The position numbers and the translations under genes were made by a program. Of a stretch of 64,000 nucleotides of DNA, positions 47,176 to 59,543 are shown one piece after another (positions within the stretch are counted from its first letter, which is position 1; each line of letters starts with the position of its first letter). The stretch is from Ciborinia camelliae. Its lineage: Eukaryota > Ascomycota > Leotiomycetes > Helotiales > Sclerotiniaceae. The DNA lies in contig JANPYM010000016.1 of NCBI GenBank assembly GCA_025890175.1, positions 515,956 through 579,955 on the forward strand, in the 5' to 3' direction. The notes under the pieces are model-generated. The model was given only the letters and a program-made list of their open reading frames with translations. It was not told the origin of the DNA and did no database searches.

Positions 47176-50100
47176 CGCCAAAAAACGAACACCGTTCATT
47201 CCTTACCTTACCTGATCACGTCCCCTCCTTCTCTCAATTTCTCTCTTAACCTTACTCATACTTCCGTACTTAATAAATTTCCCTTCTCTCCCACCCACTA
47301 TTAATTCTTTCACCTCACCTCACCTCACCTCAAAACAAACCTCCCTCCTTCATCCAACTCACCACCCACCCTTTTTCGTCCTTTGTCGACTTATTCGATT
47401 ACCGCGCTGCTTAATTGCGTCAATTGTTTCCTGTCGATACTCGGTCATCGTTGTCTGATTTACTGCTTTCCTTTCGGAATTCTAGTTTTTTCAATCAGTT
47501 CTTCAGCCAGTCAAGCAAAACATGTAAGTAGATCATTTTTCTGTCCTTGCGCCTTACTGGTTGCGCATACAGCTTCACCCCCCTCCAACACGACCCCTCA
47601 TTGCACATACCACAACTTCAACCTTTGTGTCGGTACTTGAATTTCTTTGTTGCAATTGACAAGCTCATTGTCGCATTTGGTATATGGCAGTTGGCATTGT
47701 GGGATGTAGCTGTGCTGTTGGTCCTGGCGCAAATGCAAATGTTTGACCTTGGCAACTAGCCTTGGTCCTACATGTCGTTGCAAACTTGCAAAAATATTCC
47801 AACGAAGCTCTCTTACGCTTAAGAGATACCATTACCCCTTCATCAACCGACTCGTTTATCATACGCTTCAAATGTCGAGCAATTGACTAATATGTTCTAC
47901 TGCTAGTTTTGAATTTATTCCCGAGATTTCTCCAGCAATAATTCAACTCTTCCACTCTCGAATTTTTGCAGGCGCAAAAGTTGTCTTCAAGGCTTTCGAA
48001 TCGAGTTCTTCTATTACGACGTTGCTTTTCAGCACTTGTATTTTCAATCGCACATATCGATTATCTCGTGGGGCGATCCGGAAATAATCTATTACGTCGA
48101 TTGCTAGGAATTTAAGGTAAGCTTTCTACCTCCGAATTTGAAGAACGGCAGACCCCTATGAACCTGGACTGGACGAGCTCGAAATTGGCGGGTCGAGAGA
48201 ATTGAGTCGAGTTTCATATTGTCGCCCTTATCCACGATTCGCTATGATGGCGGAGTTGAGAATGTTGAATCTTCTGTGTTGGGTACAGTTTCTGTAGCAA
48301 TGTGAGCAGTTCTCACGGTAGCTGGCCGCAATGGTGGATATTGAAGCTTTTGGGTGGAGTAGGCTATTGTACTGCATCAAGCAAGGCTTGCTGCCCCGCC
48401 CAATTTCGCCATCTCTTTCCGACACCACCTTCTGTATGGGCCGCAAGAGACCCTGAACTAGCCCAAGTTCCAGCCCCCAATCACCCTTTGTTCCATAGTG
48501 AGTGGTTATATGACTGCTAGCCCGTATCTTCTGAATCAACTGCTCATCGGATAGCCTGGATCACATACCCGCCCTCAATCCCATCCCCATTTGGCGGAGT
48601 CATGACCCAGACTCTTCTACTCTTGATATCGAGAGGACTTTGATTCAATTTATTCCCAAGCGCGGGGTGTCTCGTTCTCAGCGGTATTTCAAGAGATAGT
48701 TTCAACTGAGTAGCGTACCATCATGAGAAGTTTGCGAGAAATTCTGGCTTGAGTGGTATAATCCCTTTTTAATTTGTAACGTAATGGTTAGCGAGTGCTT
48801 TATGATGAATTCGCGGGGTATAATTGCAGCCCTGTTGGGGAACCTTGATCGCAATGTGATGCGAATCATTTTTCGAGTTTCACTGCCCCAGCACAAGCAG
48901 GGACAGACCCTAGGAAAGCTTTCCTTGACCATAATCTTGTCCTGGTGTCGTTTAATTTCATTACTTCGCTGGGTTGAAGTTGGAGCACTAGATTTGGGCG
49001 CTTCTTGATTTAGCAAGCGCATTGTGTTTGTGCGTTTGAGAGGGCAGAGTGCTTGCACCTTCGTAGAATCCCCGTACCTTATTTTGTTTCCTGCTTTATT
49101 TGTTTGCTTTTTCAAAGTTCTCCAGCGTCCTTTCAGTCTGCGGACTCCCTGTATCCAATATATATTTATAAGATTTGGTGGACAGCTTGTAGTTGATGGG
49201 AAATAAAGGAGTCGGTAAATTCCACATTCAGCCCAAGGCCACTGCATGCCAAATAATGTTCACAGTCTATCCACCCATCTTTCTATCCATCCATCTTTCT
49301 ATCCACCAATCTACTCTGAAGTTGAGCAGTAGGGGCATGGAATGGTTGTCTGTTATGAAAGTGGTTTGATGAGGCAGCAAGTACACAGACTTGCTGGTGT
49401 GAGATATTAGTCACAAGCTCAATGAATCTGTACTAACAAACAATCACTTCTGGTGGTGGTGAATTTCCCTGTTGTTTTTTTGTCTTATCAGTAACAGAGA
49501 GAGGCTTGCTGTCAAGCTGTGACATCAGTGTCAATATTCACTCACTTGGACAGTTGATGTGGAGATAATACTTTGCTGGCACTGAACCTTTGTGCAATGA
49601 TCTGTTAGATGGTGCAGACTTTCTTGTCATAGTGAGACCGTGACAGACTCAATTATGACAACACATTCAAGAAGAATATTTTAATTTATCAACTCCAAGC
49701 AGAATATTTTATTTTGTGAAGTTGCAGCAGTACCTCATGAATTTTAAGTATATGTCATGTTTCTTGCTGGTCGCCGGGGGGTGGGGAGTTTAGTATTCCG
49801 GACGTTTCCGGATGTTTCTCCTCAACTCATCTTTCTTTATAAACTTTTTCATCTTCTGAAAATCTCCAAGTAGGATATGAATCACATTCAGACTTGACAA
49901 TTTCTCCAGAATTTCTTGTATCCTTCCTTCCATCCTCTCTGATACCTGCCTAAATTAACGGAGCGTGAATAAGCAGGAGTGATATCATTGACACTAACCT
50001 TTGGGGTCTGCCATAACCTCTACCCTAGCGTGACTCTAGCTTTTTGACCACAAGCTAACCTAAAGTGAATTAGATAGTGCCGAATTTTCAAGCTATTTCA

Positions 50101-50277
50101 ACCTCATCCTCGTTCTCGAACTCTTACTTTCAAACTTACACTACAACAAGTTACATCACGACAACTTATTTTCAATTGTATTTTGCAACTATAACGCAGA
50201 AAACCTTTGCTTACTTCTTTACCTCTTCGTTTTTCCTTGAGTTAAATCGTCTCTTGTGAAATAAATCGATCTTCGCA
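47176..50277 (+). promoter_or_regulatory. Probable multi-exon noncoding 5' leader of the RRM gene
   Basis: Three ATG-free stretches look like spliced leader exons: 47176-47523 (ending at a GTAAGT donor at 47524), 47907-48116 (after a branch-like GACTAAT and a GCTAG acceptor, ending at a GTAAGC donor), and from about 50040 or 50066 to the start codon (after CTAAC-type branch sites). The intervening DNA contains many ATGs and no convincing coding sequence, as expected of introns. The alternative is a separate noncoding transcript. No transcript data were available. Confidence 0.4.
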
Positions 50278-52025
50278 ATGTCTTTCCAACAGCAAGCCTA
50301 CGATCCAGCCCAGCAAAGTTACGAGAACAACGGTAACGGTGCTATGCCTCCCCCACCAATGCAGCAACAGCAACAGCAGCAAGGTGGTATGCCTGCTGGA
50401 GACGGTGGCTCGCCAGCTCCATTTGCTCAACAAGGTGCCGGCGTCGAAGGCTCCTCAGGAAGCGTCACTGGTGATGCGAAGACTACCCTTTGGTAAGTTT
50501 CAAGTTTTTATCCTACTACCTTTGCCCTTAAATTATTCTCTTGTGATCTTATCACTTGAGCTTGCCATTCCTGCATTTCCACTCTCCCCTTCCCCGTCAC
50601 GATCTTATATCTCGCACAATTGTATGTTGCGTCGTATTTTGCGTCGCGTTACTTAGTGTGCGATTGCAAGTTCCGTCTCATCTAGAGGTCCAACTCCTCT
50701 GCAATACTTTTGACCCGATCTCCATCATCATCATGATTATTCCTCTGCCCCCAATTTTGTTTTAACCATTACCTTATTTTCACGAAGATGGTCTACTTTT
50801 GATTCTCTACTAATAGATTTCAACAGGATGGGTGAGCTCGAACCATGGATCGACGAGAACTTTATCCGCAGTGTCTGGTTCGGAATGGGAGAGCAAGTTA
50901 ATGTCAAGATGATCCGTGACAAATTCTCAGGGTAAGCCTTATCTTATCGATCAGCACTTTGATATATAGATTATTAGCTAACGATATTACCATCTCAGAA
51001 ATGCCGGTTATTGCTTTATCGACTTCTCTTCTCCTGCCGCTGCCGCAAAGGCCTTATCTTTGAACGGATCCATGATTCCCAACACTAGCCGACCATTCAA
51101 GCTCAACTGGGCTTCCGGTGGCGGTCTTGCTGATCGTCGGTCAGAATCCCGGTTCATATACCTCTATTCCGATGCCTTGTGCTTTCCTGAATATATTGCT
51201 GACTATTTACAGTGACGACCGTGGCCCAGAGTTCTCGATCTTTGTTGGTGACCTTGGTCCAGAGGTAAACGAGTACGTCCTGGTTTCCTTGTTCCAGGCA
51301 AGATTCCCATCTTGCAAGTCGGCCAAGATTATGACCGATCCAATCTCCGGCATGTCTCGCGGTTATGGATTTGTCCGTTTCGCTGAGGAGGGAGATCAGC
51401 AACGTGCCTTGACTGAGATGCAAGGTGTCTATTGTGGCAATCGACCAATGCGTATCAGCACCGCAACTCCAAAGAACAAGTCCGGAGGTACTGGGCCAGC
51501 AGGTATGCAGATGCAAGGCGGTGGTATGCCTGGTGCTATGGGAGGTGCCCCAGGCATGTACGGAATGGGTGGTGGTCCACCTATGGCAGGATATTATGGC
51601 TCTCCTCAACCAATGAACCAATTCACAGACCCTAACAACACCACCGTCTTCGTTGGTGGTTTGTCTGGTTATGTCACTGAGGATGAGCTCAGATCTTTCT
51701 TCCAAGGCTTCGGAGAGATCACCTACGTCAAGATCCCACCTGGAAAGGGCTGCGGATTTGTTCAATTTGTTCAACGTCACGCTGCCGAGATGGCCATTAA
51801 CCAGATGCAAGGTTACCCAATTGGCAACTCTCGAGTTCGCTTGTCCTGGGGACGATCTCAAAACAACTCTGGACCAGCTGGCACTCCTTATAGACCTGCC
51901 CCTCCCCCTCCTCATTATCAGCAGATGGGTATGCCACAACAGCATAACCCTTACGGTGGCTTTCAACCATTACAGGTAAGGTTCGCCGATCTCTAATTCA
52001 CTACCAAGCTGACAATTTGCAGTAA
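50278..52025 (+). CDS. Three-RRM RNA-binding protein (Nam8/Csx1/TIA-1-like)
   Basis: Encodes an RNA-binding protein of the Nam8/Csx1/TIA-1 class, which act in splicing or mRNA stability. Exons are 50278-50492, 50827-50931, 50999-51139 and 51213-51975. A Gln/Pro/Gly-rich N-terminus precedes RRM1 (TTLWMGELEPWIDENFI, AGYCFIDF), RRM2 (SIFVGDLGPEVNEYVL, RGYGFVRF), a Met/Gly-rich linker, and RRM3 (TTVFVGGLSGYVTEDEL, GCGFVQFV). The 3' end is uncertain. Splicing a 47-nt intron (51976-52022) gives a TAA at once (about 408 residues). A Gln/Gly-rich stretch ending at 52836 looks coding but is out of frame with the donor at 51976. Closest orthologue not certain. Confidence 0.88.
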
Positions 52026-52711
52026 GCAAACATCTTCTTTCGCGAATGGAGTTTAGTGTTGCATGGCGTCTTTCTGCACTGGGCTTGCCTTTTTTCGGGG
52101 CTTCACTTCTTCGCGTCCAATGCCTGGATAACTGTTTCTCGTCTTAGCGTTACTTCAAAAGTATCGGATGGGTGGGAATCTGCGTTTTCCAATGATGCCG
52201 ATGTATAAGCTTAGACTTTTCATGCGGCCACGATCTTCGCTTTCTCATTTTTTTCCTTTCTTCTACACATGTAATCTCACTGCTTTGCTGCCTTGTCTGC
52301 TTGCTTCTCTTCTTCCATTGGCAAGTTTAATTGTCGATGAGATTTGTTTGCACAGCTTTGCACTCATGCCTTGGAGCAGTTTTTCTTATTCTGAACTTTA
52401 TTCATAAAAGCTCAAAAGTTTAGACTCTCTTTCTTACATAGGAGTACCGCGGCTTGTGCGGACTCGATTACAAATGTACTCTTCATCCATTATTTTGATT
52501 TGCAAACCGGCTTTTCCTTCTTGGTTGCATACACTTGTCGTTATGTACCGCCCCTATGTTTTATGCTTATTATAGCCTATGCGATGATGATCATATCCTT
52601 TACAAATGTATCGGATGGATACTTGTTTACTTTTGCCATTTTCAAAATACTTTTTGTTTTCTCTTGATCATGCTTAATCCAGCAAGGTATTTTGCTAACA
52701 TGTTCGAAACA

Positions 52712-52836
52712 GATCTGGTCAAGCGAACCCACAGCAGGGCAACGGTTACAACGCTGCGTATCAGCAGCATCAACAACAACCATCGGGCGGCCAAACTGCT
52801 AATGGTGGTTTCGGCAACCAAGCACCATATTCCTAG
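52712..52836 (+). other. Candidate alternative last exon of the RRM gene
   Basis: After a GCTAAC branch-like site and an AACAG acceptor, the frame SGQANPQQGNGYNAAYQQHQ continues through Gln/Gly/Asn-rich sequence and ends NQAPYS with TAG at 52834-52836. Composition is typical of the tail of RRM proteins. Joining it directly to the donor at 51976 breaks the frame, so a micro-exon or another donor would be needed. Confidence 0.5.
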
Positions 52837-55091
52837 GCAACTATGGTCGTGTAGTCCTCAGATTGGTCGTCTCTCGCGGATACCCTTCAGCATACTTCTA
52901 CGATTTAGCTTCTTTGGTCTTTCCTTGGTTTGTACCACACTACTGCGAAATACCCTTGCTGCATCTAGGATACTTTGACGGCGCTTGCTCAACTTTGATG
53001 GGATTGACAATGGTAATGGTGGACGACTCGACTTATATCGTTGCTCTGGAATTTACTTATGCTTTTTTTCCTTCCTTTGGTTTTCTGCTCCCGACTACGA
53101 CTCACGACTGTTCGAGGCGTCTTATGACTGGATGCACTTTTCGGCGACCTTTATTACCTCTACATTACATACCTTGGCGAAAATGGGACGGCGTCATGGT
53201 TTGGTGCATTACAGTACATCGATCATGATACCACTCTTGCGTGCATGGATGGGGGCCTGGATGGCATTGCTTTTAGGTGTGCTTGGCGTGATATCTACCT
53301 AGTTTACTACGTGTGGTCTTTTCTCTCTTTCCAATCTTTTTTGCAAGTACATAGCCGCGACGATAGTCTTTTAAGTCATTTATTTACTCTTTTGCCCCGA
53401 TGGAATCTGCACCAGGTTATTGGTGGTATTTCAGTCTTTCGGGAAAAGATGGTGGATGGATGGATGATATGTTGCATGGCTTTTATTAGAGGGTATGATA
53501 TTAACTTCTACCTCTCGATTTGATATTTATCGGAAATGGCATTGTGCGGCGTGGCATGGTATAAATATAGTTGCAGTGGCTCATCAGCAAACAGGCTTCG
53601 GCTTGGGTTGGAGGGATTTACGGGCAATCCAGAGATGCGTGATGCGAGATTTGAGATGCAAGAATTGAAGAGGATTTTATCTATCACCTTCTTCCCATTG
53701 TGGTCCCATTGTGGTTGTGATTTACTGTGACATATGAACATGTATATGAGCGTGATTTGATTTGACTTGACTGGGCTTTTGTGCCTTGGTACAATTAGAA
53801 GTTAAGTTAACCTCATTCTACCCTCACCTATTTTTCTGTACTTTTGTTTAAATCTTTTCAATACTCTCTTCTTCTCACATGATTGATTCACACATAATTA
53901 GCATTTTGTTACATCAATCATCTTTTTTTCAAAATAAAGAAGCCTTGGAAACCTTGTAAACCTTGTAAACAAAAGTTAATACTTTCGATTCATGGTACGG
54001 TTCATCTCATTCATTGAAATCAATCATGCTACCTAGTAGGTAGGTAGGTAGGTATCTAAATATAGGTTGTGTTTTGTCAACATGATGGTGAATGTGAATC
54101 AATCAATGGATATAAACATGCATATGGATCTTATTTTGATACAAAGAATATATATATATATATATAATAGAATACAATACTCCCCTTTATCTCCATCCTT
54201 AAATCTTGGGCTAGAGTTGTTTGTCTGTCTGTTTATCCTGGTGTATACCCACCTGGGTTTGAGATGAAGGTGTTGAGGTGTCGAGGTGTCGGTATCATGG
54301 TTGTGTTCTGTTGAGTATAACTCAACAGGGTGGTTTATTTCTTTTCTTTTCTCCGTTCTTGGTTCTTAACTCATTAACGTGGAGAATCGAGATTGGAGAT
54401 TTGAGTTTATTAAGGTATGGGGGTATGGTTTTGGATGGGGAGAGGAGGAGAGGGAATGGGATGGGATGGAATGGGATAGGATCGGATAGGATAGGACAGG
54501 ATGACATGAAGAAATACAAAGATGGGAGGTGGGGGTTTGGAATCGAAATGTTGGGGGGAATAAATATTGCGAGGGGGTCGTGAAGAGGGGCTGCGGGTTG
54601 GCAGATGGGAAATGGAGGGCGGATGGTGGGAGCTGCGGGGCGGTGAGGGGGTGAGGGGGTGAGGAGGTGAGGAGGCGAGGAGGCGAGGAGGTGAGGGAGG
54701 AGGGTCAAGGGAAGGGGATATGTGGTATGCGAGGATAGTAAAGGTTTGCAAATCCGGGTGGTAGAAAAGGAAAGGAAGGGATCTCAGAAAGTGTCGGAGA
54801 TCGAGTTCCAAGGGGCATTGGTGGAATGATGTCAAATGGCAAAGAATATCGAGAGGGAAGTATACAAGTAGGTAGGAGGTAGGATAGAACGATTGAAAGC
54901 AAGTTGGGGAGTGGAGGAAAATGCATCGAAGGATCAAAATTGATAGAAATCACTCTCTTTAATTGTAATTTTATAGGTTTTCAGCTAGCATTATAAATAT
55001 AACTGGCTGGAAGAAACCAAGAATGTAAGGGTAATAAACCTAATTATTGTATGCGCAGCATATCATTATGAAAAGAAATTCTCAAGATCCA
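52837..55091. other. Intergenic region with GA/GGATA-rich repeats
   Basis: No supported gene. It contains TAGG repeats (about 54036-54052), a TA microsatellite (about 54149-54166), GGGAT/GGATA degenerate repeats (about 54455-54500) and an 8-bp minisatellite at 54643-54698. Long minus-strand frames at 54322-54937 are caused by these repeats and are not genes. Confidence 0.5.
54643..54698 (+). repeat. 8-bp minisatellite (seven units)
   Basis: Seven successive 8-bp units of the form GTGAGGGG, GTGAGGAG and GCGAGGAG, ending with GTGAGGGA. Variants are grouped in pairs, suggesting stepwise duplication. The G-rich strand could also adopt G-quadruplex structure. Confidence 0.85.
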
Positions 55092-56907
55092 TCACTTTCT
55101 AACCTTCCTAGCATGTTTAACCAAGTTTTCAATCACACCCTCGAAGGCCTCCCTATCTCCTAACTTTTCATCCGTTCTCGTCGTCCAATACTCTAATACT
55201 TCTTTGGCTAGAACTTTCATTTCCTCAAGTTTCTTCACATGTTCTTTTAGCTCATCCATTGTCAAGCCATTTAGAGCTTCTTCTGTAATCTCGCATGTTT
55301 GACGAGCAGATACTAAATCCAATTGTGGAGCGGGTGGAGGGCCCTTTCGACGTCGGCTTTCAGAGCGAGGAGGCTTGACATTGCCTTGTGAGTCGAGGGA
55401 GGTGGAAGAAGAGGATTTGAGACGATCTATGGAATTGTCGAGCGAGCCGGAGGATGAGGGGTGTAAGGAGAGGGAAGGAAGGATGAGTTTCTTTTGTGTG
55501 GAAGCGGGGAGGATTTCGTCTAATGAAACGGGGATACCGAGACTGACGAGAAACAGACGACGGATGCGGGATCTGATCCAATTGGGTGGTTGAAGGGGCG
55601 GTGGAGCCACAAGTTGTGACCAGAGTGACGCGGATCGTGGAGTGAGGAAGACGGGATTGGGGTTGTCGAGGTGTGGCAGGGCTGAGGTATCGATTGTGTC
55701 GGAGGGAAATATATGGTCGAGATAGGGTTCTGTTGCAGAGCGAATGTCCTCGAGTGAATTGAGGTCTGTTAAGTCGAAGATGGGCTGAACAAAAAAAACT
55801 CATGTTAGGACTAAATGTGATATTGTTATATATGGAAAGTAGATGACTACTTACAAAAGAAGGTGTTACAGGAATTGGCTGAGGGGGAGCAACAACTTCA
55901 GGCTCTTGAAAACCATCATCAAAATCACCAAATTCTGCATCTTCCTCTCCTTCCTCAAAGTCATCGAAATCATCCCCAAACCCCCCGTCGTTTGCCTCGT
56001 CTCCATCGTCTCCATCCTCTTCTTCGTTGTATTCGTCTTCTGTAGTTTTCTTCACTGTCGCCGCAGAACTTCGGCGCCGAAGGCTTAAGGTCGGGGAGCT
56101 AGATTCTAACTCAGTCAATAACTCTGAAGGCGGTTGGAAACTGGTGTTTATACATACCAGGTACATCAGCGACATCTACTATATCATCTGGCTGAGCGTC
56201 CTCCTTTCGCAATTCATAAGCAGCAGTACCGGGTACTTCGCCATGGCTTGGCTCAGAGTCTACTCTTTCGACCACTGTTTTGGGGATTGGTAGGTCTCCT
56301 GGTGTGCTACCAGCTCTGGATCTTGTCGTTAAATTGAGGGTATTAGAACGACTGCGGCCGGGAGTTGAGTCTAGGACCAAATCCGGAACTGCATCTGCCT
56401 TACGCTTCTCATATGCAGGTGTGCCGGGGACTTCTCCGTGGCTAGGAGTATCGGGGTCTATCTTTTCCACGACAGTAGTGGGTATTGGTAGGTCCCCGGG
56501 AGTTGAAGGTCGTCGTGAATATGCGGAGTTATCATATTCTGGAGCCATTGCAACTTGATCTGGTTCAGCATCTTCAGTTCTCATGTTATATGCTTCTGTG
56601 CCTGGAACTTCTCCATAACTTGGTTCATCATCAACTTTCTCGATTCGAGTAGTGGGGATAGTGGGCGAGGTTTCGGTAGATGGTTCTAGACCAGAATGGG
56701 CATCTGAGAAATGGTCGTCCGAATCTGAGGATTCAACAGATTCTACGCAAAGAAATATTAGAACAAACCATTTTATGTAAATTTCTGACGTTGTATTATG
56801 TATTGAAATTCGATTTCGGAAAGCTTACCTTCAAGTTCATGGGCGCCTGGATCTTCAATACTAGCTCTTGTAGGAGGTTCTAGATTTCCGTTGTCATCCT
56901 CAGCCAT
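55092..56907 (-). CDS. LAA2/DUF5102-like AP-1 accessory protein with internal repeats
   Basis: Exons on the minus strand are 56907-56829, 56742-56158, 56105-55855 and 55784-55092, giving about 535 residues. An acidic segment near 238-290 carries GGFGDDFDDFEEG and FGDFDDGF, which resemble motifs that bind the adaptin gamma-ear. This suggests yeast Laa2, an accessory factor of the AP-1 clathrin adaptor, and the DUF5102 family. The N-terminal third holds three copies of a unit with EPSHGEVPGT.AYE.R..DA.PD, at about 60-88, 118-147 and 184-212, separated by STPGDLPIP. The C-terminus is helical (MDELKEHVKKLEEMKVLAKE). Family assignment is moderate; the gene structure is firm. Confidence 0.75.
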
Positions 56908-57409
56908 ATTTGATACCAGCGATAACCTCAAAAAAACCTAAGTAGATAAATAATGATAGTTTTGAGGTACGATGGGAGTGTTAACTATGCCAACTGAGCG
57001 TTAACAAGCTCAAGATAAAGCCTTTGGGAGGACAGTGACAGTGACAGCTGCTTCCATCCCTTCTCGGTCAATGATACCCAAAACTCCGATACTCTGTTGT
57101 CCACTCGCTTAATTTTTGATTGAGGCGCGATACCAAAAAGTCGCGCTGAGAAGGCTAACAGAAAGACAAAAGACTTCGATTTCACGCGCTTTGAGATATG
57201 CGCAAGGCTGATTAAATCAATTCGGTTATTGCAGAAGCTGTAACTTTGTTCAGTTTTATATTTTATGATATTAAATTGCTGATCTCTTGATTTTCTCCAC
57301 AGGAAATCAGCTCTTTACCTGGATCGACAATCAACAACATCGAAAATCTTCCTTCCTCGATTTCGATTCGCATTCCTATTCTGAGAACTTCAATAATAAT
57401 ATCTAAAAG
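56908..57409. promoter_or_regulatory. Divergent promoter region between LAA2-like gene and NSP1
   Basis: The two starts face away across 502 bp. A short GACAGTGACAGTGACAG repeat lies near 57032-57048. No known promoter motif was identified. Confidence 0.5.
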
Positions 57410-59543
57410 ATGTCGGGATTTACATTTGGCAATACTGGAAGTACCGGTGGGGGTATATTTGGTGGTGGAAGTTCTAGTAATACTCCTAATAGCTCTGGAC
57501 CTGGGCTTTTTGGAGGCGCGCCAGCTACATCTGGGGCTACTCCATCATCTCTATTTGGCGGTGGCGGTGGAGCTGCAGCAGCAAGCCCTTTCAGTGCACC
57601 GAAACCAGCTGGTGGACAAACACCAATGTTTGGAGGGGCAGGAGCATCGAATGCAGGAGCTGCTGCGCCAGCCGCTGGAGGTCTCTTTGGCCAGAGCACA
57701 GGGAATGCTCCAAATGCAGCATCTGCTTTTAGTTTTGGTGCAAAGCCTGCTGCCAGCACCACGCCTACAACTTCAGGAGGTGGTTTGTTTGGTGGAGCAG
57801 GTGCAGCTACATCTGTGGGAGGCGGAGGTGGAAGCTTTAGCTTTGGAGGATCTAACACTCCAACACCAACAACAGAAAATAAACCTGCGACTCCTACGGG
57901 AGGTATGTTTGGAGGATTGAACAAACCCGCACCAGGAGGACTCTTTGGAGGAGCAGCTTCGAGTACCCCAACTTTAGGATCAACAACTCCAGCACCAAGC
58001 AAACCTTTCAGTTTTGCATCCACAACGCCAGCAGGACCACCACCTACGAATAATGCACCGGCTGCAAGTACAGGAAACTTGTTTGGCGGTGGTGCTCAAC
58101 AACAAGCGACTGGAAGTTTATTTGGAACACCAAAACCTGCAGCTGCATCACAACCTACACAAACACCTGCTGCACCTGCTCCCACCGGCGGTCTATTCTC
58201 TGGCGGTACTCCCGCGGCTGCAGCTCCAACTAGCAATTTGTTTGGCAATGCAGGTGCCGGTACTGCAAAGGCTCCTGCTCTTGGCGGCAATATGTTTGGC
58301 GGGAACAAGCCTGCTGCCTCGGCCACCCCTCCTGCCAGCTCGACACCCGCAGCTACTACAGAAGCAGCAAAACCAGCCCCGTCTTTCAGCTTTCCCTCTG
58401 CCACCCCCGCAGCCAGCACCCCTGGAGCACAAGCTTCCACTACCCCCGCACCAGCAGCTCCTGCTACCAGTGGTTTGTTTGGAAAACCTAACACCAGCAC
58501 CTCTACACCCGCTCCAGCTCCATCCGCCCCAGCACAAACACCATCTCTCTTCGGAAACCTTGCTTCAACTGGCACTCCAAGCACTTCCACTCCGGCACCA
58601 GCTGCTACAACGTCGAGTTTGTTTGGCGCAAAACCATCAGCTCCAGGTACTTCTGGCCCAGCCGCTGCAAGTACTCCTGCCCCTGCTGCATCAACCGCAA
58701 CCACAGGATCTTCAAATTTGGAACAACGGGGGGGGCAGATTGCTGGTTCTGCAGGAACAGGAGCAGGAGCAGGAGCTCCAGAACCAGCAGCACCTCTAGG
58801 AGCTTCCACAGCTGGCCCAAGACCGGAGTTATCTCGTCTAAAGAACAAAACTATGGATGAAATTATTACTAGATGGGCATCTGATTTGGCAAAATACCAG
58901 AAAGAGTTCCAAGAACAAGCAACTAAGGTAGCTAAGTGGGATCGTCTTTTGGTTGAGAATGGAGACAAGATTCAAAAATTATATAATGTTACTTTTGAGG
59001 CAGAACGATCAAGCGCGGAAGTCGAAAGACAATTAGCAACGGTGGAGGGTCAGCAGGCCGAACTCGAGCAATGGCTCGATCGTTATGAACAAGAAGTCGA
59101 TGACATGTTCAAAGGCTCAGCTGTTGAAACCTTACAGGGTCCTGATCAAGAACGTGAAAGAACCTATAGGATGGCAGAGAAATTGGCGGATAAACTTGAT
59201 GAGATGGGTAAAGATCTTTCAACCATGATCGAAGCTATGAATGAGGCATCTTCTACTTTGAATAAGAGCACCAAGTCTGATGATCCGGTAAGTCGCTACA
59301 ATTCTCCTATATACATTTAGAACTCTTCCACTGATCAATTTTGGCATATAGCTTTCCCACATCGTTCGAGTCCTCAATTCGCATCTTATGCAGTTACAAT
59401 GGATTGACCAGAATGCCAAAACGTTACAAGAGAAAGTGGAGGCGGCGCAGAAATTGGGACAAAGTATGAGTGCTAATGGTCTTGGTGGGGCGGAAAGCGA
59501 TGCCGCGGATCATTTCTATAGGTCTTTCATGGGCAGGAGATGA
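57410..59543 (+). CDS. NSP1: FG-repeat nucleoporin NSP1
   Basis: NSP1 is a central-channel nucleoporin of the nuclear pore, the fungal counterpart of Nup62, and binds transport receptors through FG repeats. Two exons (57410-59287 and 59352-59543) give about 689 residues. Residues 1-470 are Gly/Ala/Pro/Thr-rich with many GLFG, LFGG, MFGG and FSFG repeats. The C-terminal coiled-coil domain starts near RPELSRLKNKTMDEIITRWA and includes YQKEFQEQATKVAKWD and QWLDRYEQEVDDMF, where it would assemble with Nup57 and Nup49 homologues. The last exon adds SHIVRVLNSHLMQLQWID and ends with HFYRSFMGRR. Reading through the intron would stop after a few residues. The gene is divergent from the LAA2-like gene. 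Confidence 0.95.

Noticed and set aside
48702..49247. 181-codon minus-strand frame
   Set aside because: No recognisable domain and atypical composition; it falls within the predicted leader intron of the RRM gene.
51154..51966. 270-codon minus-strand frame antisense to the RRM gene
   Set aside because: It is a shadow of the strongly codon-biased RRM exon and has no domain.
54322..54953. Long overlapping Pro/Ser-rich minus-strand open frames
   Set aside because: They are produced by G-rich simple repeats and the 8-bp minisatellite on the plus strand; several frames are open at once and none has a domain.
57403..58968. Long minus-strand frames opposite NSP1
   Set aside because: They are mirror images of the Gly/Ala/Pro-rich FG-repeat coding sequence, whose low complexity keeps opposite frames open.
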